DNA of 64,000 nucleotides from Pseudorhizobium tarimense (GCF_022968135.1 NZ_JALJRA010000015.1:1-64000), one strand, 5' to 3'; positions 1 to 10,103 are shown, numbered from the stretch's first letter. Made by a program: numbers and translations. Notes: generated by a model from the sequence alone, not told the origin.

Positions 1-76
1 AGAAAAGCTGCGCTTCGCGATCCGCGAAGGCGGCCGCACCGTCGGCGCCGGCATCGTCGCCTCGATCATCGAGTAA
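1..76 (+). CDS. tuf: Elongation factor Tu, 3' end only
   Basis: The window opens inside a reading frame that ends with REGGRTVGAGIVASIIE and TAA at 74-76. This is the typical C-terminus of elongation factor Tu, the GTPase that brings aminoacyl-tRNA to the ribosome. Only 24 codons are visible. A tuf gene directly before rpsJ is the usual order in alphaproteobacteria and supports the call. The rest of the gene lies upstream of the window. Confidence 0.93.
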   Translation, partial: EKLRFAIREGGRTVGAGIVASIIE

Positions 77-85
77 TGCTTTGAC

Positions 86-112
86 GGGGGCGCAGACCTG
101 GTCTGCGTCCCC
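86..112 (+). terminator. Hairpin terminator after tuf
   Basis: A long stem (GGGGGCGCAGAC / GTCTGCGTCCCC) with a 3-base loop starts 10 bases after the tuf stop. The run of T is weak (ATTTCTTT, about 9 bases later). It probably limits read-through from the upstream str operon into the S10 cluster. Confidence 0.6.
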
Positions 113-383
113 GTTCGCTGATTTCTTTAAGCAAGGCGCTCATCGCGGCTTGCTTATGACATGAAAATGTAGCAAATGGCGCGCGAGCGCGATTTGCCCC
201 TGCTTCGAATGGGGCAGGGAACTGCAATCAACATTAAGGTGGGTCGGAAGGCCCGAAGACTGGAAAGGGATGCCGTCCCCGGTGTCCCATTCGATCTTTG
301 AAACCGGTGGTCCCGCCTTAGGAAAAGAACGACGCGTGCCCGCTGTTGGTACGCGGGATAACAAGCAACAAGGATAACGTCGA
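113..383 (+). promoter_or_regulatory. Leader region of the S10 ribosomal cluster
   Basis: These 271 bases before rpsJ contain no convincing gene. They hold a small stem-loop at 195-216 (TGCCCC / GGGGCA). The Shine-Dalgarno AAGGA at 369-373 belongs to rpsJ. The stretch presumably carries the cluster promoter and a 5' leader; I could not place the -35/-10 with confidence. Ribosomal clusters are often autoregulated through such leaders, but no known L4-type leader structure was recognised here. Confidence 0.4.
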
Positions 384-692
384 ATGAACGGCCAAAATAT
401 CCGCATTCGCCTGAAGGCATTCGATCACCGTATTCTCGACGCGTCTACGCGCGAGATCGTGTCGACGGCGAAGCGCACCGGTGCTAGCGTCCGGGGCCCC
501 GTTCCGCTTCCGACCCGAATCGAGAAGTTTACGGTTAACCGGTCACCCCACATCGACAAGAAGAGCCGCGAGCAGTTCGAGATGCGCACCCATAAGCGCC
601 TTCTCGACATCGTAGATCCGACACCGCAGACGGTAGACGCGCTGATGAAGCTCGATCTCGCCGCAGGTGTCGATGTTGAGATCAAGCTCTGA
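384..692 (+). CDS. rpsJ: 30S ribosomal protein S10 (NusE)
   Basis: The product is 102 residues, the normal length. It contains the S10 signature around [13 protein letters not shown] at the start and [20 protein letters not shown] near the end. S10 is part of the 30S head. It also acts as NusE, binding NusB in transcription antitermination. The ATG is preceded by AAGGA at a proper distance. It is the first gene of the S10 part of the cluster and is followed 37 bases later by rplC. Confidence 0.98.
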   Translation: MNGQNIRIRLKAFDHRILDASTREIVSTAKRTGASVRGPVPLPTRIEKFTVNRSPHIDKKSREQFEMRTHKRLLDIVDPTPQTVDALMKLDLAAGVDVEIKL

Positions 693-729
693 GACTTCGG
701 TCTGGAGCGGAGTGAGAAGGATTAAACCG

Positions 730-1371
730 ATGCGTTCGGGTGTAATTGCACAGAAGGTGGGAATGACCCGCGTCTACAACGACGCTGGCGAGCATATCCC
801 GGTGACGGTACTGCGGCTTGAAAACTGCCAGGTCGTTGCTCATCGCACCATGGAAAAGAACGGTTACCTGGCGCTTCAGCTGGGCGCCGGTGCTGCCAAG
901 GTGAAGAACACGACGAAGGCTCTGCGCGGCCACTTTGCCGTTGCTGAAGTTGAGCCGAAGGCGAAGCTCGTGGAGTTTCGCGTATCTGAAGACAATTTGA
1001 TCGACGTCGGCACTGAGCTGAAGGCTTCGCACTTTGAAGCTGGCCAGCTGGTGGATGTAACCGGCACCTCGATCGGTAAGGGCTTCGCCGGCGCCATGAA
1101 GCGCCATAACTTCGGTGGTCTGCGTGCCACGCACGGTGTGTCCGTATCGCACCGTTCGCATGGTTCGACCGGTTCCAACCAGGATCCGGGCCGCGTCTGG
1201 AAGGGTAAGCGCATGGCTGGTCACATGGGCCAGACGCGCGTCACCACCCAGAACCTCGAAGTCGTTTCCACCGACGAAGGCCGCGGCCTGATCCTCGTCA
1301 AGGGTGCCGTCCCCGGCTCCAAGGGCGCTTGGATCGTTGTTCGCGACGCCGTCAAGTCGGCTGCGAAGTAA
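730..1371 (+). CDS. rplC: 50S ribosomal protein L3
   Basis: The 213-residue protein starts [16 protein letters not shown], a classic L3 start, and has the [14 protein letters not shown] loop that reaches towards the peptidyl transferase centre. L3 is one of the first proteins to bind 23S rRNA. I chose ATG 730 because AGAAGG lies at 715-720; a longer in-frame start at 667 would overlap rpsJ and adds residues not found in the family. Confidence 0.97.
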   Translation: MRSGVIAQKVGMTRVYNDAGEHIPVTVLRLENCQVVAHRTMEKNGYLALQLGAGAAKVKNTTKALRGHFAVAEVEPKAKLVEFRVSEDNLIDVGTELKASHFEAGQLVDVTGTSIGKGFAGAMKRHNFGGLRATHGVSVSHRSHGSTGSNQDPGRVWKGKRMAGHMGQTRVTTQNLEVVSTDEGRGLILVKGAVPGSKGAWIVVRDAVKSAAK

Positions 1372-1384
1372 GGGAGCCAAGAAC

Positions 1385-2005
1385 ATGGAATTCAACGTCA
1401 AGACCCTCGAGGGCAAGGACGCTGGCAAGGTCTCCCTTTCGGACGAGATCTTCGGCCTCGACCCCCGCGAAGATATCATCGCCCGCATGGTTCGTTGGCA
1501 GCTCGCCAAGAAGCAGCAGGGCACCCACAAGACTAAGAACCGTTCGGAAGTCTCCCGCACCGGTGCTAAGATGTACAAGCAGAAGGGTACGGGCCGCGCT
1601 CGTCACCATTCGGCTCGTGCACCGCAGTTCCGCGGCGGTGGCAAGGCGCACGGCCCGGTCGTCCGCAGCCATGCTCACGATCTTCCCAAGAAGGTTCGTG
1701 CGCTCGCTCTGCGTCATGCTCTGTCGGCAAAGTTCAAGGCTGAAGACGTCATCATCGTCGACAACCTGGTTGCTGCAGAAGCAAAGACCAAGTCGCTGAT
1801 TGGTTCGTTCGCGTCGCTCGGTCTCACCAATGCACTCGTCATTGGTGGCGCTGAACTCGACAACAACTTCAAGCTCGCGGCCCAGAACATCCCGAACATC
1901 GATGTTCTGCCGGTTCAGGGCATCAATGTTTACGACATCCTGCGTCGCGGCAAGCTCGTGCTGTCGAAGGCCGCAGTTGAAGCTCTAGAGGAGCGTTTCA
2001 AGTGA
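1385..2005 (+). CDS. rplD: 50S ribosomal protein L4
   Basis: The 206-residue product starts [18 protein letters not shown] and carries the L4 extended-loop motif [20 protein letters not shown]. That loop lines the peptide exit tunnel and contacts 23S rRNA. The start at 1385 has AGGGAG upstream and begins 14 bases after rplC. In many bacteria L4 represses its own operon; no such leader can be asserted here. It shares four bases with rplW. Confidence 0.97.
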   Translation: MEFNVKTLEGKDAGKVSLSDEIFGLDPREDIIARMVRWQLAKKQQGTHKTKNRSEVSRTGAKMYKQKGTGRARHHSARAPQFRGGGKAHGPVVRSHAHDLPKKVRALALRHALSAKFKAEDVIIVDNLVAAEAKTKSLIGSFASLGLTNALVIGGAELDNNFKLAAQNIPNIDVLPVQGINVYDILRRGKLVLSKAAVEALEERFK

Positions 2006-2295
2006 CCGATCTTCGCCACTATGATGTGATCGTCTCTCCGTCGATCACCGAAAAGTCGACGCTGGTATCTGAGCAGAACCAGGTTGTTTTCAACGTTGCC
2101 AAGGATGCTTCCAAGCCGGAAATCAAGGCTGCCGTCGAGGCGCTGTTCGGTGTGAAGGTCAAGGCCGTCAACACGCTGGTCCGCAAGGGCAAGGTTAAGC
2201 GTTTCCGCGGCTTCATCGGCAAGCAGAAGGACGTGAAGAAGGCAGTCGTGACCCTCGTTGAAGGTCAGTCGATCGACGTCTCCACCGGTCTCTGA
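2002..2295 (+). CDS. rplW: 50S ribosomal protein L23
   Basis: The 97-residue L23 sits at the tunnel exit and is the docking site for signal recognition particle and trigger factor. The protein begins (M)[19 protein letters not shown], as usual for the family. The start is GTG, overlapping the rplD stop as GTGA. A GAGGAG ribosome site inside rplD (about 1988-1993) indicates translational coupling. Confidence 0.96.
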   Translation: MTDLRHYDVIVSPSITEKSTLVSEQNQVVFNVAKDASKPEIKAAVEALFGVKVKAVNTLVRKGKVKRFRGFIGKQKDVKKAVVTLVEGQSIDVSTGL

Positions 2296-2306
2296 GGAAC
2301 AGAACA

Positions 2307-3143
2307 ATGGCATTGAAAAGCTACAATCCGACGTCTCCGAGCCAGCGCCAGCTGGTCATCGTCGACCGGTCCGGTCTCCACAAGGGCAAGCCGGTCAAGG
2401 CGCTGACGGAAGGCCTCTCCAAGAGCGGCGGTCGTAACAACCTTGGCCGCATCACCGCCCGCTTCATCGGCGGCGGTCACAAGCGTACCTACCGCCTGGT
2501 CGACTTCAAGCGTCGCAAGTTCGACGTTGAAGGTACGGTCGAGCGTCTGGAATACGACCCGAACCGCACCGCGTTCATCGCTCTCGTCAAGTACGAGGAC
2601 GGCGAACTGGCCTACATCTTGGCACCGCAGCGCCTTGCTGCCGGTGACAAGGTCATCGCCTCCAACAAGGCCGTGGACGTTAAGCCGGGCAACACCATGC
2701 CCCTGCAGTTCATCCCGGTCGGCTCCATCGTTCACAACGTCGAAATGAAGCCGGGCAAGGGTGGTCAGATCGCACGTTCGGCTGGCACCTACGTCCAGCT
2801 CGTCGGCCGCGACGCCGGTATGGCGATCCTGCGGTTGAACTCGGGCGAACAGCGCCTCGTTCCAGGCTCCTGCTTGGCAACGGTCGGCGCCGTATCCAAT
2901 CCGGACCACGGCAACATCAACGACGGCAAGGCTGGTCGTACCCGCTGGCGTGGTAAGACTCCGCATAACCGCGGTGTCGTCATGAACCCTGTCGACCACC
3001 CGCACGGCGGCGGTGAAGGCCGTACCTCTGGTGGCCGTCACCCGGTTTCGCCATGGGGCAAGCCTACCAAGGGCAAGCGGACCCGTTCGAACAAGTCGAC
3101 AGACAAGTTCATCATGCGTTCGCGCCATCAGCGCAAGAAGTAA
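2307..3143 (+). CDS. rplB: 50S ribosomal protein L2
   Basis: The product is 278 residues, normal for L2. L2 helps join the subunits and is needed for peptidyl transferase activity. The conserved C-terminal [20 protein letters not shown] region is present in full, including the key histidine of HPHGGG. Eleven bases separate it from rplW. No anomalies. Confidence 0.98.
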   Translation: MALKSYNPTSPSQRQLVIVDRSGLHKGKPVKALTEGLSKSGGRNNLGRITARFIGGGHKRTYRLVDFKRRKFDVEGTVERLEYDPNRTAFIALVKYEDGELAYILAPQRLAAGDKVIASNKAVDVKPGNTMPLQFIPVGSIVHNVEMKPGKGGQIARSAGTYVQLVGRDAGMAILRLNSGEQRLVPGSCLATVGAVSNPDHGNINDGKAGRTRWRGKTPHNRGVVMNPVDHPHGGGEGRTSGGRHPVSPWGKPTKGKRTRSNKSTDKFIMRSRHQRKK

Positions 3144-3158
3144 GAGAGGTAGTCAGGA

Positions 3159-3437
3159 ATGGCTCGTTCAGTATGGAAAGGCCCGTTTGTTGACGGCTAT
3201 CTTCTCAAGAAGGCTGAGAAGGTGCGCGAAGGCGGCCGCAATGAAGTAATCAAGATGTGGAGCCGCCGCTCCACCATCCTGCCGCAGTTCGTCGGACTGA
3301 CCTTCGGCGTCTACAACGGCAACAAGCACGTGCCGGTGAGCGTCAACGAAGACATGGTCGGACACAAGTTCGGTGAATTCGCTCCCACCCGTACCTACTA
3401 CGGTCACGGCGCGGACAAGAAGGCGAAGAGGAAGTAA
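3159..3437 (+). CDS. rpsS: 30S ribosomal protein S19
   Basis: The 92-residue S19 begins [20 protein letters not shown] and ends with the basic GADKKAKRK tail. It binds 16S rRNA in the head of the 30S subunit near the A-site, partly together with S13. The ribosome site AGAGG precedes ATG 3159. It is followed after two bases by rplV. Confidence 0.98.
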   Translation: MARSVWKGPFVDGYLLKKAEKVREGGRNEVIKMWSRRSTILPQFVGLTFGVYNGNKHVPVSVNEDMVGHKFGEFAPTRTYYGHGADKKAKRK

Positions 3438-3439
3438 CG

Positions 3440-3829
3440 ATGGCGAAGGCTAAGACCGAACGCCGGCTGAAGGACAACGAGGCGCAGGCCGTTGCGCGCA
3501 CGCTTCGCATCAGCCCGCAGAAGCTCAACCTGGTTGCCGCAATGATCCGTGGCAAGAAGGTTGAGCGCGCGCTCGCAGACCTCGAGTTCTCTCGCAAGCG
3601 CATCGCCGGTACGGTGAAGAAGACTCTCGAGTCTGCAATCGCCAATGCCGAAAACAACCATGACCTCGACGTCGATAGCCTGATCGTATCGGAAGCATAC
3701 GTCGGCAAATCGATCGTCATGAAGCGTTTCCACGCTCGCGGTCGCGGCCGGGCATCTCGCATCGAGAAGCCCTTCGCGCACCTGACGATCGTGGTTCGTG
3801 AAGTCGAGGAAAAAGGGGAGGCCGCATAA
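3440..3829 (+). CDS. rplV: 50S ribosomal protein L22
   Basis: The 129-residue L22 has the family pattern [15 protein letters not shown] and the beta-hairpin [17 protein letters not shown], which reaches into the exit tunnel next to L4. That hairpin is the usual site of macrolide-resistance changes. The start is two bases after rpsS, and the stop TAA shares a base with the rpsC ATG (TAATG), so the two are coupled. Confidence 0.97.
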   Translation: MAKAKTERRLKDNEAQAVARTLRISPQKLNLVAAMIRGKKVERALADLEFSRKRIAGTVKKTLESAIANAENNHDLDVDSLIVSEAYVGKSIVMKRFHARGRGRASRIEKPFAHLTIVVREVEEKGEAA

Positions 3830-4566
3830 TGGGCCAGAAAATCAATCCGATCGGCTTCCGCCTCGGCATCAACCGTACCTGGGATAGCCGCTGGTTCGCC
3901 GACAACGCCGAATATGGTCAGCTGCTGCATGAGGATCTGAAGATCCGTCAGTACCTGATGCGTGAGCTGAAGCAGGCCGGTATCGCCAAGGTGGTCATCG
4001 AGCGTCCGCACAAGAAGTGCCGCGTCACGATCCACTCGGCGCGTCCGGGCCTGATCATTGGCAAGAAGGGCGCCGACATCGAGAAGCTCCGCAAGAAGCT
4101 TTCCGAGATGACCTCTTCGGAAACGCACCTCAACATCGTTGAAGTGCGCAAGCCGGAAGTCGACGCGACGCTGGTCGCCCAGTCGATCGCCCAGCAGCTC
4201 GAGCGCCGCGTGGCTTTCCGCCGTGCGATGAAGCGGGCCGTTCAGTCGGCCATGCGTCTTGGCGCGGAAGGCATCAAGATCACCTGCGCCGGCCGTCTCG
4301 GCGGTGCGGAAATCGCCCGTACGGAATGGTATCGCGAAGGCCGCGTGCCGCTTCACACCCTGCGCGCCGACATCGACTACGGTACGGCTGAAGCCGAAAC
4401 CGCATTCGGTATCTGCGGCATTAAGGTTTGGATCTTCAAGGGTGAAATCCTTGAGCACGATCCGATGGCTTCCGAGCGCCGTGCGCTCGAGGGCGATGCC
4501 CAGGGTCCGGCAAGCCGTGAACGTGGCGACCGTGGCGATCGCCGCCGCGAACGCGAAAACGCTTGA
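3829..4566 (+). CDS. rpsC: 30S ribosomal protein S3
   Basis: The 245-residue S3 contains the KH RNA-binding motif [18 protein letters not shown] at about residues 65-82 and the C-terminal domain with [20 protein letters not shown]. It shapes the mRNA entry channel with S4 and S5. The C-terminus has a charged tail ([16 protein letters not shown]), typical of rhizobial S3. It overlaps the rplV stop by one base. Confidence 0.97.
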   Translation: MGQKINPIGFRLGINRTWDSRWFADNAEYGQLLHEDLKIRQYLMRELKQAGIAKVVIERPHKKCRVTIHSARPGLIIGKKGADIEKLRKKLSEMTSSETHLNIVEVRKPEVDATLVAQSIAQQLERRVAFRRAMKRAVQSAMRLGAEGIKITCAGRLGGAEIARTEWYREGRVPLHTLRADIDYGTAEAETAFGICGIKVWIFKGEILEHDPMASERRALEGDAQGPASRERGDRGDRRRERENA

Positions 4567-4604
4567 TTAGCGCTGGCGAAAGATAAGCTCGGAGAAGTAA
4601 GAAA

Positions 4605-5018
4605 ATGTTGCAGCCAAAGCGTACAAAGTTCCGCAAGCAGTTCAAGGGACGCATCAAGGGTGTTGCTAAGGGCGGTTACGAGCTGGCCTTCGGCGAATTC
4701 GGCCTGAAGGCTCAGGAGCCCAACCGCGTCAACGCGCGCGAGATCGAAGCGGCCCGCCGCGCGATCACGCGTTACATGAAGCGTGCCGGCCGTGTTTGGA
4801 TCCGCGTATTCCCCGACGTTCCGGTCACGGCAAAGCCGACCGAAGTTCGTATGGGTAAGGGCAAGGGCTCGGTTGAATACTGGGCGTGCCGCGTCAAGCC
4901 GGGTCGCATGATGTTCGAGATCGACGGTGTTTCCGAGGAGGTCGCCCGCGAGGCGCTCCGTCTCGGCTCTGCCAAGCTCTCGGTCAAGACGCGCTTCGTT
5001 CAGCGCATCGCAGAGTAA
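4605..5018 (+). CDS. rplP: 50S ribosomal protein L16
   Basis: The product is 137 residues and starts [19 protein letters not shown]. The conserved segment [20 protein letters not shown], near the A-site tRNA, is intact. L16 is needed for late 50S assembly. A GGAGAAGTAAGAAA ribosome site precedes the ATG, and 38 bases separate the gene from rpsC. Confidence 0.97.
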   Translation: MLQPKRTKFRKQFKGRIKGVAKGGYELAFGEFGLKAQEPNRVNAREIEAARRAITRYMKRAGRVWIRVFPDVPVTAKPTEVRMGKGKGSVEYWACRVKPGRMMFEIDGVSEEVAREALRLGSAKLSVKTRFVQRIAE

Positions 5019-5030
5019 GGAGAAGGCACG

Positions 5031-5231
5031 ATGAAAGCCGAAGACGTTCGCGGCCTCACGGCCGACCAGCTCAAGGACAAGCTCGCAGAGCTCAAGAAGG
5101 AGCAGTTCAACCTGCGCTTCCAGAAGGCCACGGGCCAGCTCGAGAAGTCCTCGCGTATCAACGAAGTTCGCAAGGACATCGCTCGCGTTAAAACCATTGC
5201 CCGCCAGAAGGCGGCAGAAGCCAAGGCCTAA
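5031..5231 (+). CDS. rpmC: 50S ribosomal protein L29
   Basis: This 66-residue protein is the usual small L29. It has the pattern [18 protein letters not shown] followed by a conserved arginine-rich helix ([15 protein letters not shown]). It lies by the tunnel exit next to L23. AAGGAGAAGGCACG gives a strong ribosome site. It sits 12 bases after rplP and 12 before rpsQ. Confidence 0.96.
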   Translation: MKAEDVRGLTADQLKDKLAELKKEQFNLRFQKATGQLEKSSRINEVRKDIARVKTIARQKAAEAKA

Positions 5232-5243
5232 AGGAAGAACAAT

Positions 5244-5480
5244 ATGCCGAAACGCATTCTGCAGGGCGTCGTAGTTTCTGACAAGAACGAGAAGACCGTT
5301 GTTGTCCGTGTCGAGCGCCGATTCGCGCACCCGCTGCTTCAGAAGACGGTCCGCCGTTCCAAGAAGTACAAGGCGCATGACGAAAACAACCAGTACAAGA
5401 TCGGTGATGTCGTTTCCATCCAGGAATGCGCACCGATTTCCAAGGACAAGTGCTGGACGGTGATTGCCGCCCAGGCTTGA
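5244..5480 (+). CDS. rpsQ: 30S ribosomal protein S17
   Basis: The 78-residue S17 begins [20 protein letters not shown] and shows the OB-fold pattern with [19 protein letters not shown]. It is a primary 16S rRNA binder in the 30S body. It is the last gene of the classical S10 operon; here it is followed by the longest gap of the cluster before rplN. Confidence 0.97.
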   Translation: MPKRILQGVVVSDKNEKTVVVRVERRFAHPLLQKTVRRSKKYKAHDENNQYKIGDVVSIQECAPISKDKCWTVIAAQA

Positions 5481-5712
5481 TTTCAGAGATTTGCGCCTGG
5501 GCCTTGCTTCTGGCGCAGATTCCTGTATGAAGCACGCCATCGGCGCAGGACGCTCGGCAACGAGCGTTCTTTTGCTTTGAGCGCAGGGAAGGTCCTCTAG
5601 AGGAAACCACCTTGGCAAGATCCATCCCGCGCACAATGAAATTCTGTCCATAAGCCGGATCGGGGCGTTCGCGCGCCCGGTCGTTCCGGTCATTAGAAAA
5701 AGGCGACCTGAC
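5481..5712 (+). promoter_or_regulatory. S10/spc boundary with terminator-like hairpin
   Basis: This 232-base gap lies where the S10 and spc operons are separate in enterobacteria. It has a stem at about 5549-5568 (GACGCTCG / CGAGCGTT, loop GCAA) followed by CTTTTGCTTTG. A second stem is at about 5492-5518 (TTGCGCC / GGCGCAG). It looks like a terminator or attenuator plus a new promoter for rplN onwards. The stem is seen; the promoter is inferred. Confidence 0.5.
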
Positions 5713-6081
5713 ATGATTCAGATGCAAACAAACCTCGACGTGGCGGATAATTCCGGCGCACGTCGTGTCATGTGCATCAAGGTGCTGGGCGGCTCCAAGC
5801 GCAAGTACGCTTCGATCGGCGACGTCATCGTCGTTTCGATCAAGGAAGCTATCCCGCGCGGCCGCGTGAAGAAGGGCGACGTGATGAAGGCGGTTGTTGT
5901 GCGTACCGCCAAGGACATCCGTCGCGCCGACGGCAGCGTCATCCGCTTCGACAACAACGCAGCGGTCCTCATCGACAACAAGAAAGAGCCGATCGGCACC
6001 CGTATCTTCGGACCGGTTCCGCGTGAACTTCGCGCCAAGAACCACATGAAGATCATCTCGCTGGCTCCAGAAGTACTGTAA
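5713..6081 (+). CDS. rplN: 50S ribosomal protein L14
   Basis: The 122-residue L14 starts [20 protein letters not shown] and contains the family blocks [12 protein letters not shown] and [13 protein letters not shown]. It forms a bridge to the 30S subunit and is the landing site for the silencing factor RsfS. It is the first gene of the spc part of the cluster and lies after a long intergenic region. Confidence 0.98.
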   Translation: MIQMQTNLDVADNSGARRVMCIKVLGGSKRKYASIGDVIVVSIKEAIPRGRVKKGDVMKAVVVRTAKDIRRADGSVIRFDNNAAVLIDNKKEPIGTRIFGPVPRELRAKNHMKIISLAPEVL

Positions 6082-6093
6082 GGAGCGGGATCC

Positions 6094-6402
6094 ATGCAGA
6101 AGATTAAGAAGGGCGACAACGTCGTCGTGCTGACCGGTAAGGACAAGGGCCGCACCGGTGAAGTTCTCCAAGTTCTGCCGAAGGAAGACCGTGCGGTCGT
6201 CCGCGGCGTCAACATGGTGAAGCGCCACCAGCGTCAGACTCAGACGCAGGAAGCCGGCATCATCAACAAGGAAGCATCCATCCATCTGTCGAACATCGCG
6301 GTCGTCGCGAAGGACGGCAAGCCGACCCGCGTTGGCTTCTCCGTCGTCGATGGAAAGAAGGTGCGAGTTGCCAAGCGTACGGGAGATGTGATCGATGGCT
6401 GA
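6094..6402 (+). CDS. rplX: 50S ribosomal protein L24
   Basis: The 102-residue L24 begins [20 protein letters not shown], which is the KOW RNA-binding motif. The protein starts 50S assembly by binding 23S rRNA. The last eight bases are shared with rplE, so the two should be translated in a coupled way. Confidence 0.97.
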   Translation: MQKIKKGDNVVVLTGKDKGRTGEVLQVLPKEDRAVVRGVNMVKRHQRQTQTQEAGIINKEASIHLSNIAVVAKDGKPTRVGFSVVDGKKVRVAKRTGDVIDG

Positions 6403-6952
6403 GGCAAAGTACGAGCCGCGGCTCAAGACGGAATACGTTTCCCGCATCCGCGGTGCGCTGAAGGAGCAGTTCTCCTACGCGAACGAAATGATGATCCCGA
6501 AGCTCGACAAGATCGTCATCAACATGGGCGTGGGCGAGGCGACTGCCGACTCCAAGAAGCCTACTGTTGCTGCTGGCGACCTTGCGGCGATCGCCGGTCA
6601 GAAGCCGGTCATCACCCGGGCTCGCAACTCCATCGCTGGCTTCAAGGTCCGCGAAGGCATGCCGATCGGCGCAAAGGTAACGCTGCGCGGCGCCCGCATG
6701 TATGAATTCCTCGACCGCCTGGTCAACATCGCGCTTCCGCGCGTTCGTGACTTCCGCGGCTTGAATCCGAAGAGCTTTGACGGCCGTGGCAACTTCGCCA
6801 TGGGCATCAAGGAACACATCGTGTTCCCTGAGATCAACTACGACAAGGTTGATCAGATGTGGGGCATGGACATCATCGTTTGCACGACGGCCAAGACCGA
6901 CGACGAAGCTCGGGCTCTTCTGAAAGAGTTCAACTTCCCGTTCCGTCAGTAA
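6395..6952 (+). CDS. rplE: 50S ribosomal protein L5
   Basis: The 185-residue L5 contains [12 protein letters not shown] and the [16 protein letters not shown] motif. It binds 5S rRNA and forms part of the central protuberance. The ATG at 6395 lies inside the end of rplX. Length and motifs are normal. Confidence 0.97.
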   Translation: MAEAKYEPRLKTEYVSRIRGALKEQFSYANEMMIPKLDKIVINMGVGEATADSKKPTVAAGDLAAIAGQKPVITRARNSIAGFKVREGMPIGAKVTLRGARMYEFLDRLVNIALPRVRDFRGLNPKSFDGRGNFAMGIKEHIVFPEINYDKVDQMWGMDIIVCTTAKTDDEARALLKEFNFPFRQ

Positions 6953-6985
6953 CCGTAACGACGAGCGTAGAAAAGGAACTCCGAT

Positions 6986-7291
6986 ATGGCGAAGACCAGC
7001 GCAGTTGAAAAGAACAAGCGCCGCCGCAAGACCGTTGCCAACCAGGCTGCCAAGCGCGCCGCTCTGAAGGCAACCATCATGAACCAGGAACTGCCCATCG
7101 AAGAGCGGTTCCAGGCAACCCTGAAGCTCGCCTCGCTGCCGCGCGATGGCTCCAAGACCCGCATCCGCAACCGGTGCGAAGTCACGGGCCGCCCGCGCGC
7201 ATTCTACCGCAAGCTCAAGATGTCGCGTATCGCGCTTCGTGAGCTGGGCAACCTCGGCAAGGTGCCGGGCGTCGTCAAGTCGAGCTGGTAA
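6986..7291 (+). CDS. rpsN: 30S ribosomal protein S14, long zinc-free form
   Basis: The 101-residue product belongs to the long S14 type. It has the conserved [20 protein letters not shown] block but lacks the four-cysteine zinc site of short S14. S14 completes the head of the 30S subunit. AAAAGGAACTCCGAT precedes the ATG. The long form is usual in alphaproteobacteria. Confidence 0.97.
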   Translation: MAKTSAVEKNKRRRKTVANQAAKRAALKATIMNQELPIEERFQATLKLASLPRDGSKTRIRNRCEVTGRPRAFYRKLKMSRIALRELGNLGKVPGVVKSSW

Positions 7292-7303
7292 GGAGACGGT
7301 TCT

Positions 7304-7702
7304 ATGACCATGACTGATCCTCTGGGCGATATGCTCACCCGTATCCGCAATGGTGCCTCTCGCCGCAAGTCGAGCGTCACGACACCTGCTTCTAAGCTGC
7401 GCGCTCGCGTTCTCGACGTTCTGCAGGCTGAAGGCTACATCCGCGGTTACACCCAGACCGATTACGGTAACGGCAAGTCCGAGATCGAAATCGAACTGAA
7501 GTACTACGAAGGCGCGTCGGTGATCCGTGAGATCGGCCGCGTGTCCAAGCCGGGCCGCCGGGTTTATGTCTCGGTAAAGTCCATTCCGCAGGTCGCGAAC
7601 GGCCTCGGCATCACCATCCTTTCGACTCCGAAGGGCGTGATGGCCGATCACCAGGCTCGCGAACAGAACGTTGGTGGCGAGGTTCTTTGCTCCGTCTTCT
7701 AA
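7304..7702 (+). CDS. rpsH: 30S ribosomal protein S8
   Basis: The 132-residue S8 reads [20 protein letters not shown] and ends with the [20 protein letters not shown] block that contacts helix 21 of 16S rRNA. I chose ATG 7304 because GGAGA at 7292-7296 gives 7-base spacing; ATG 7310 is too far. In some bacteria S8 represses the spc operon; no leader site can be claimed here. Confidence 0.96.
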   Translation: MTMTDPLGDMLTRIRNGASRRKSSVTTPASKLRARVLDVLQAEGYIRGYTQTDYGNGKSEIEIELKYYEGASVIREIGRVSKPGRRVYVSVKSIPQVANGLGITILSTPKGVMADHQAREQNVGGEVLCSVF

Positions 7703-7744
7703 GACAGGGCAGGGATCTCCATAGCGAACAGACAGGATAAAACA

Positions 7745-8278
7745 ATGTCTCGTATCGGTAAGAAGCCCGTTCCGGTTCCTGCTGGAGTTACGGCCACGGT
7801 TGATGGCCAGAAAGTGACTGCCAAGGGCCCGAAGGGCGAGCTTTTCTTCGTCGCCAATGACGAAGTGAAAGTCGAATTCAATGATAACGCCGTATCGGTG
7901 ACCCCGATCAACGACAGCAAGGATGCCCGCTCCAAGTGGGGTATGTCTCGCACGATGATTGAGAACATCTTCCGCGGCGTGAAGGACGGTTTTGAGCGCA
8001 AGCTCGAGATTAACGGCGTTGGTTACCGCGCCGCCATGCAGGGCAAGAACCTGCAGCTGGCCCTCGGTTTCAGCCACGACGTTGTCTACGAACCGCCGCA
8101 GGGTATTTCGATTGCCGTGCCGAAGCCGACGGAAATCGTCGTCACCGGCATCAACAAGCAGCAGGTCGGTCAGGTTGCCGCGGAAATCCGCGAATACCGC
8201 GGTCCGGAGCCCTACAAGGGCAAGGGCGTCAAGTACGCCGAGGAACGGATCGTCCGCAAGGAAGGCAAGAAGAAGTAA
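7745..8278 (+). CDS. rplF: 50S ribosomal protein L6
   Basis: The 177-residue L6 begins [20 protein letters not shown]. It contains two repeats of the L6 fold, the second ending in [20 protein letters not shown]. It lies near the factor-binding stalk and contacts the sarcin-ricin loop. ACAGGATAAAACA precedes the start. Confidence 0.98.
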   Translation: MSRIGKKPVPVPAGVTATVDGQKVTAKGPKGELFFVANDEVKVEFNDNAVSVTPINDSKDARSKWGMSRTMIENIFRGVKDGFERKLEINGVGYRAAMQGKNLQLALGFSHDVVYEPPQGISIAVPKPTEIVVTGINKQQVGQVAAEIREYRGPEPYKGKGVKYAEERIVRKEGKKK

Positions 8279-8290
8279 GGATCACGCGAA

Positions 8291-8653
8291 ATGGCTAGCA
8301 GGAAAGAAGCACTTGCAAAGCGCGCGAGCCGCGTGCGCCGCCAGATTAAGGCGGTCGCCAACGGCCGTCCGCGCCTGTCGGTTCATCGCTCGTCGAAGAA
8401 CATCTATGTCCAGGTCATCGACGACGTGGCCGGCCGCACGCTTGCTGCCGCCTCCACGCTCGACGCGGATCTGCGTTCCACGCTGAAGACCGGCGCGGAC
8501 GTTGCAGCAGCTGCTGCCGTCGGCAAGCTGGTTGCTGAGCGGGCAACGAAGGCTGGCGTGAAGGAAGTCGTGTTCGATCGCGGCGCCTTCATCTACCACG
8601 GCCGCATCAAGGCCCTCGCAGACGCTGCCCGCGAAGGCGGTCTCAGCTTCTAA
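8291..8653 (+). CDS. rplR: 50S ribosomal protein L18
   Basis: The 120-residue L18 has the arginine-rich N-terminus ([20 protein letters not shown]) that wraps 5S rRNA and the conserved end [20 protein letters not shown]. It joins the central protuberance together with L5. It follows rplF by 12 bases and precedes an unusually long gap. Confidence 0.97.
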   Translation: MASRKEALAKRASRVRRQIKAVANGRPRLSVHRSSKNIYVQVIDDVAGRTLAAASTLDADLRSTLKTGADVAAAAAVGKLVAERATKAGVKEVVFDRGAFIYHGRIKALADAAREGGLSF

Positions 8654-8777
8654 GAATTTGCCCGGGTCTCCAGTGAAAGGGGATCCGGGTAAACTGCGGT
8701 TTTACCGCATCCGATCCTCGTTTCGGATCGAACTGTAATCTGCCGATTGCACCCGGAAAAGAAAAAGGAACAGGACA
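8654..8777 (+). promoter_or_regulatory. Hairpin-rich gap between rplR and rpsE
   Basis: The 124 bases between rplR and rpsE fold into three stems in a row. The first is imperfect (TTGCCCGGGTCTCC with GGGGATCCGGGTAA), the second is GCGGT/ACCGC around 8696-8710, and the third is CCGATCC/CGGATCG around 8710-8730. None has a clear T-run, so an RNA processing or attenuation role is more likely than full termination. In most bacteria this junction is only a few bases. Confidence 0.45.
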
Positions 8778-9347
8778 ATGGCACAAGAAAGAAGAGGTTC
8801 TCGCGACGACCGCCAGAACCGCGAGGAACGCGACAGCGAATTCGTCGACAAGCTGGTCGCGATCAACCGCGTCGCCAAGGTGGTTAAGGGCGGCCGTCGT
8901 TTCGGCTTTGCTGCTCTCGTCGTCGTTGGCGATCAGAAGGGCCGCGTCGGCTTCGGTCATGGCAAGGCTCGCGAAGTCCCTGAAGCAATCCGCAAGGCAA
9001 CGGAATCCGCAAAGCGCGACCTGATTTTCGTGCCGCTGCGTGATGGCCGTACACTGCATCACGACGTCAACGGTCGCCACGGCGCCGGCAAGGTTCTCCT
9101 GCGTGCCGCCAAGGCTGGTACCGGCATCATCGCCGGTGGTCCGATGCGCGCCGTGTTCGAAACGCTCGGCGTCCACGACGTCGTTGCCAAGTCCACGGGC
9201 TCGTCGAACCCTTACAACATGGTTCGCGCAACCTTCGACGCCCTGAAGCACCAGGTTCATCCGAAGGACGTCGCAGCTCAGCGTGGCATCAAGTATGCAA
9301 CGCTCCAGGCTCGCCGCGCCGCTTCCGGTAACTCTGCGGAAGAATAA
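8778..9347 (+). CDS. rpsE: 30S ribosomal protein S5
   Basis: The 189-residue S5 has the dsRNA-binding-like N-domain ([20 protein letters not shown]) and the C-domain block [15 protein letters not shown]. It sits at the mRNA entry and is a site of accuracy and spectinomycin mutations. AAAAGGAACAGGACA supplies the ribosome site. Confidence 0.98.
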   Translation: MAQERRGSRDDRQNREERDSEFVDKLVAINRVAKVVKGGRRFGFAALVVVGDQKGRVGFGHGKAREVPEAIRKATESAKRDLIFVPLRDGRTLHHDVNGRHGAGKVLLRAAKAGTGIIAGGPMRAVFETLGVHDVVAKSTGSSNPYNMVRATFDALKHQVHPKDVAAQRGIKYATLQARRAASGNSAEE

Positions 9348-9358
9348 GGAAAGCGATC

Positions 9359-9571
9359 ATGGCCAAGAAAGCTACCCAGGCAGACGCCAAGAAGACGGTT
9401 ACGGTCGAGCAGATCGGTAGCCCCATCCGCCGCCCCGCTGTTCAGCGCCAGACGCTGATCGGTCTCGGGCTCAACAAGATGCACCGGGTCCGCACCCTGG
9501 AGGACACCCCTTCGGTTCGCGGCATGATCCGTGCTGTCCAGCATCTCGTTCGCGTCGTCGACGAGAAGTGA
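9359..9571 (+). CDS. rpmD: 50S ribosomal protein L30
   Basis: The 70-residue L30 has the family core [20 protein letters not shown] and [19 protein letters not shown]. The N-terminal [13 protein letters not shown] extension of about ten residues is common in rhizobia. The gene lies 11 bases after rpsE and 16 before rplO. Confidence 0.97.
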   Translation: MAKKATQADAKKTVTVEQIGSPIRRPAVQRQTLIGLGLNKMHRVRTLEDTPSVRGMIRAVQHLVRVVDEK

Positions 9572-9587
9572 GACGGGGGAAGTCATC

Positions 9588-10061
9588 ATGAAACTGAATG
9601 AAATCAAAGACAACGAAGGCGCCGTAAAGGATCGCAAGCGCGTTGGTCGCGGTATCGGCTCTGGCAAGGGCAAGACCGGCGGTCGCGGCGTGAAGGGTCA
9701 GAAGGCTCGTTCGGGCGTTGCCATCAACGGCTTCGAAGGCGGCCAGATGCCGATCTATCGTCGCCTGCCGAAGCGCGGCTTCAACAACATCTTCGCTTCC
9801 GACTTCGTCACCGTTTCGCTCGGCCGTATCCAGGCTGCGATCGATGCCAAGAAGCTCGATGCGAAGGCCACGATCGATGCTGCTGCCCTCAAGGCTGCCG
9901 GCGTTATCCGTCGCCCGAGGGATGGCGTTCGCGTCCTGTCTGACGGCGAGCTGAAGGCCAAGGTTACGATCGAAGCCGCCGGCGCTTCCAAGGCGGCCGT
10001 CGAGAAGATCGAGAAGGCCGGTGGGTCGATCAAGCTTCCGGAAGCTGCTGCTGCCGAGTAA
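9588..10061 (+). CDS. rplO: 50S ribosomal protein L15
   Basis: The 157-residue L15 starts [20 protein letters not shown] and has the glycine-rich [20 protein letters not shown] segment that threads into 23S rRNA. I chose ATG 9588, with GGGGGAAG upstream, over a longer frame from 9531 that lies inside rpmD. Confidence 0.97.
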   Translation: MKLNEIKDNEGAVKDRKRVGRGIGSGKGKTGGRGVKGQKARSGVAINGFEGGQMPIYRRLPKRGFNNIFASDFVTVSLGRIQAAIDAKKLDAKATIDAAALKAAGVIRRPRDGVRVLSDGELKAKVTIEAAGASKAAVEKIEKAGGSIKLPEAAAAE

Positions 10062-10071
10062 TCACTTCTGA

Positions 10072-10103
10072 ATCGCCCGGCGTGCTTCACACCGGGCGAT
10101 TTT
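10072..10103 (+). terminator. Terminator-like hairpin between rplO and secY
   Basis: The inverted arms ATCGCCCGG and CCGGGCGAT enclose about 13 bases and are followed by TTTTGC. It starts 11 bases after rplO. It could be an attenuator that lowers secY and adk output relative to the ribosomal genes. Confidence 0.65.

Noticed and set aside
682-1578. 298-codon minus frame over rplC/rplD
   Set aside because: It is fully antisense to conserved ribosomal genes and its sequence has no family pattern; it arises from high GC.
7092-7115. GGAAC..GGTT inside rpsN
   Set aside because: Spacing is 15, it is within a coding sequence and no gene start follows; taken as chance.
6263-8077. 604-codon minus frame over rplE to rplF
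   Set aside because: Antisense to five intact ribosomal genes; no protein-like motifs.
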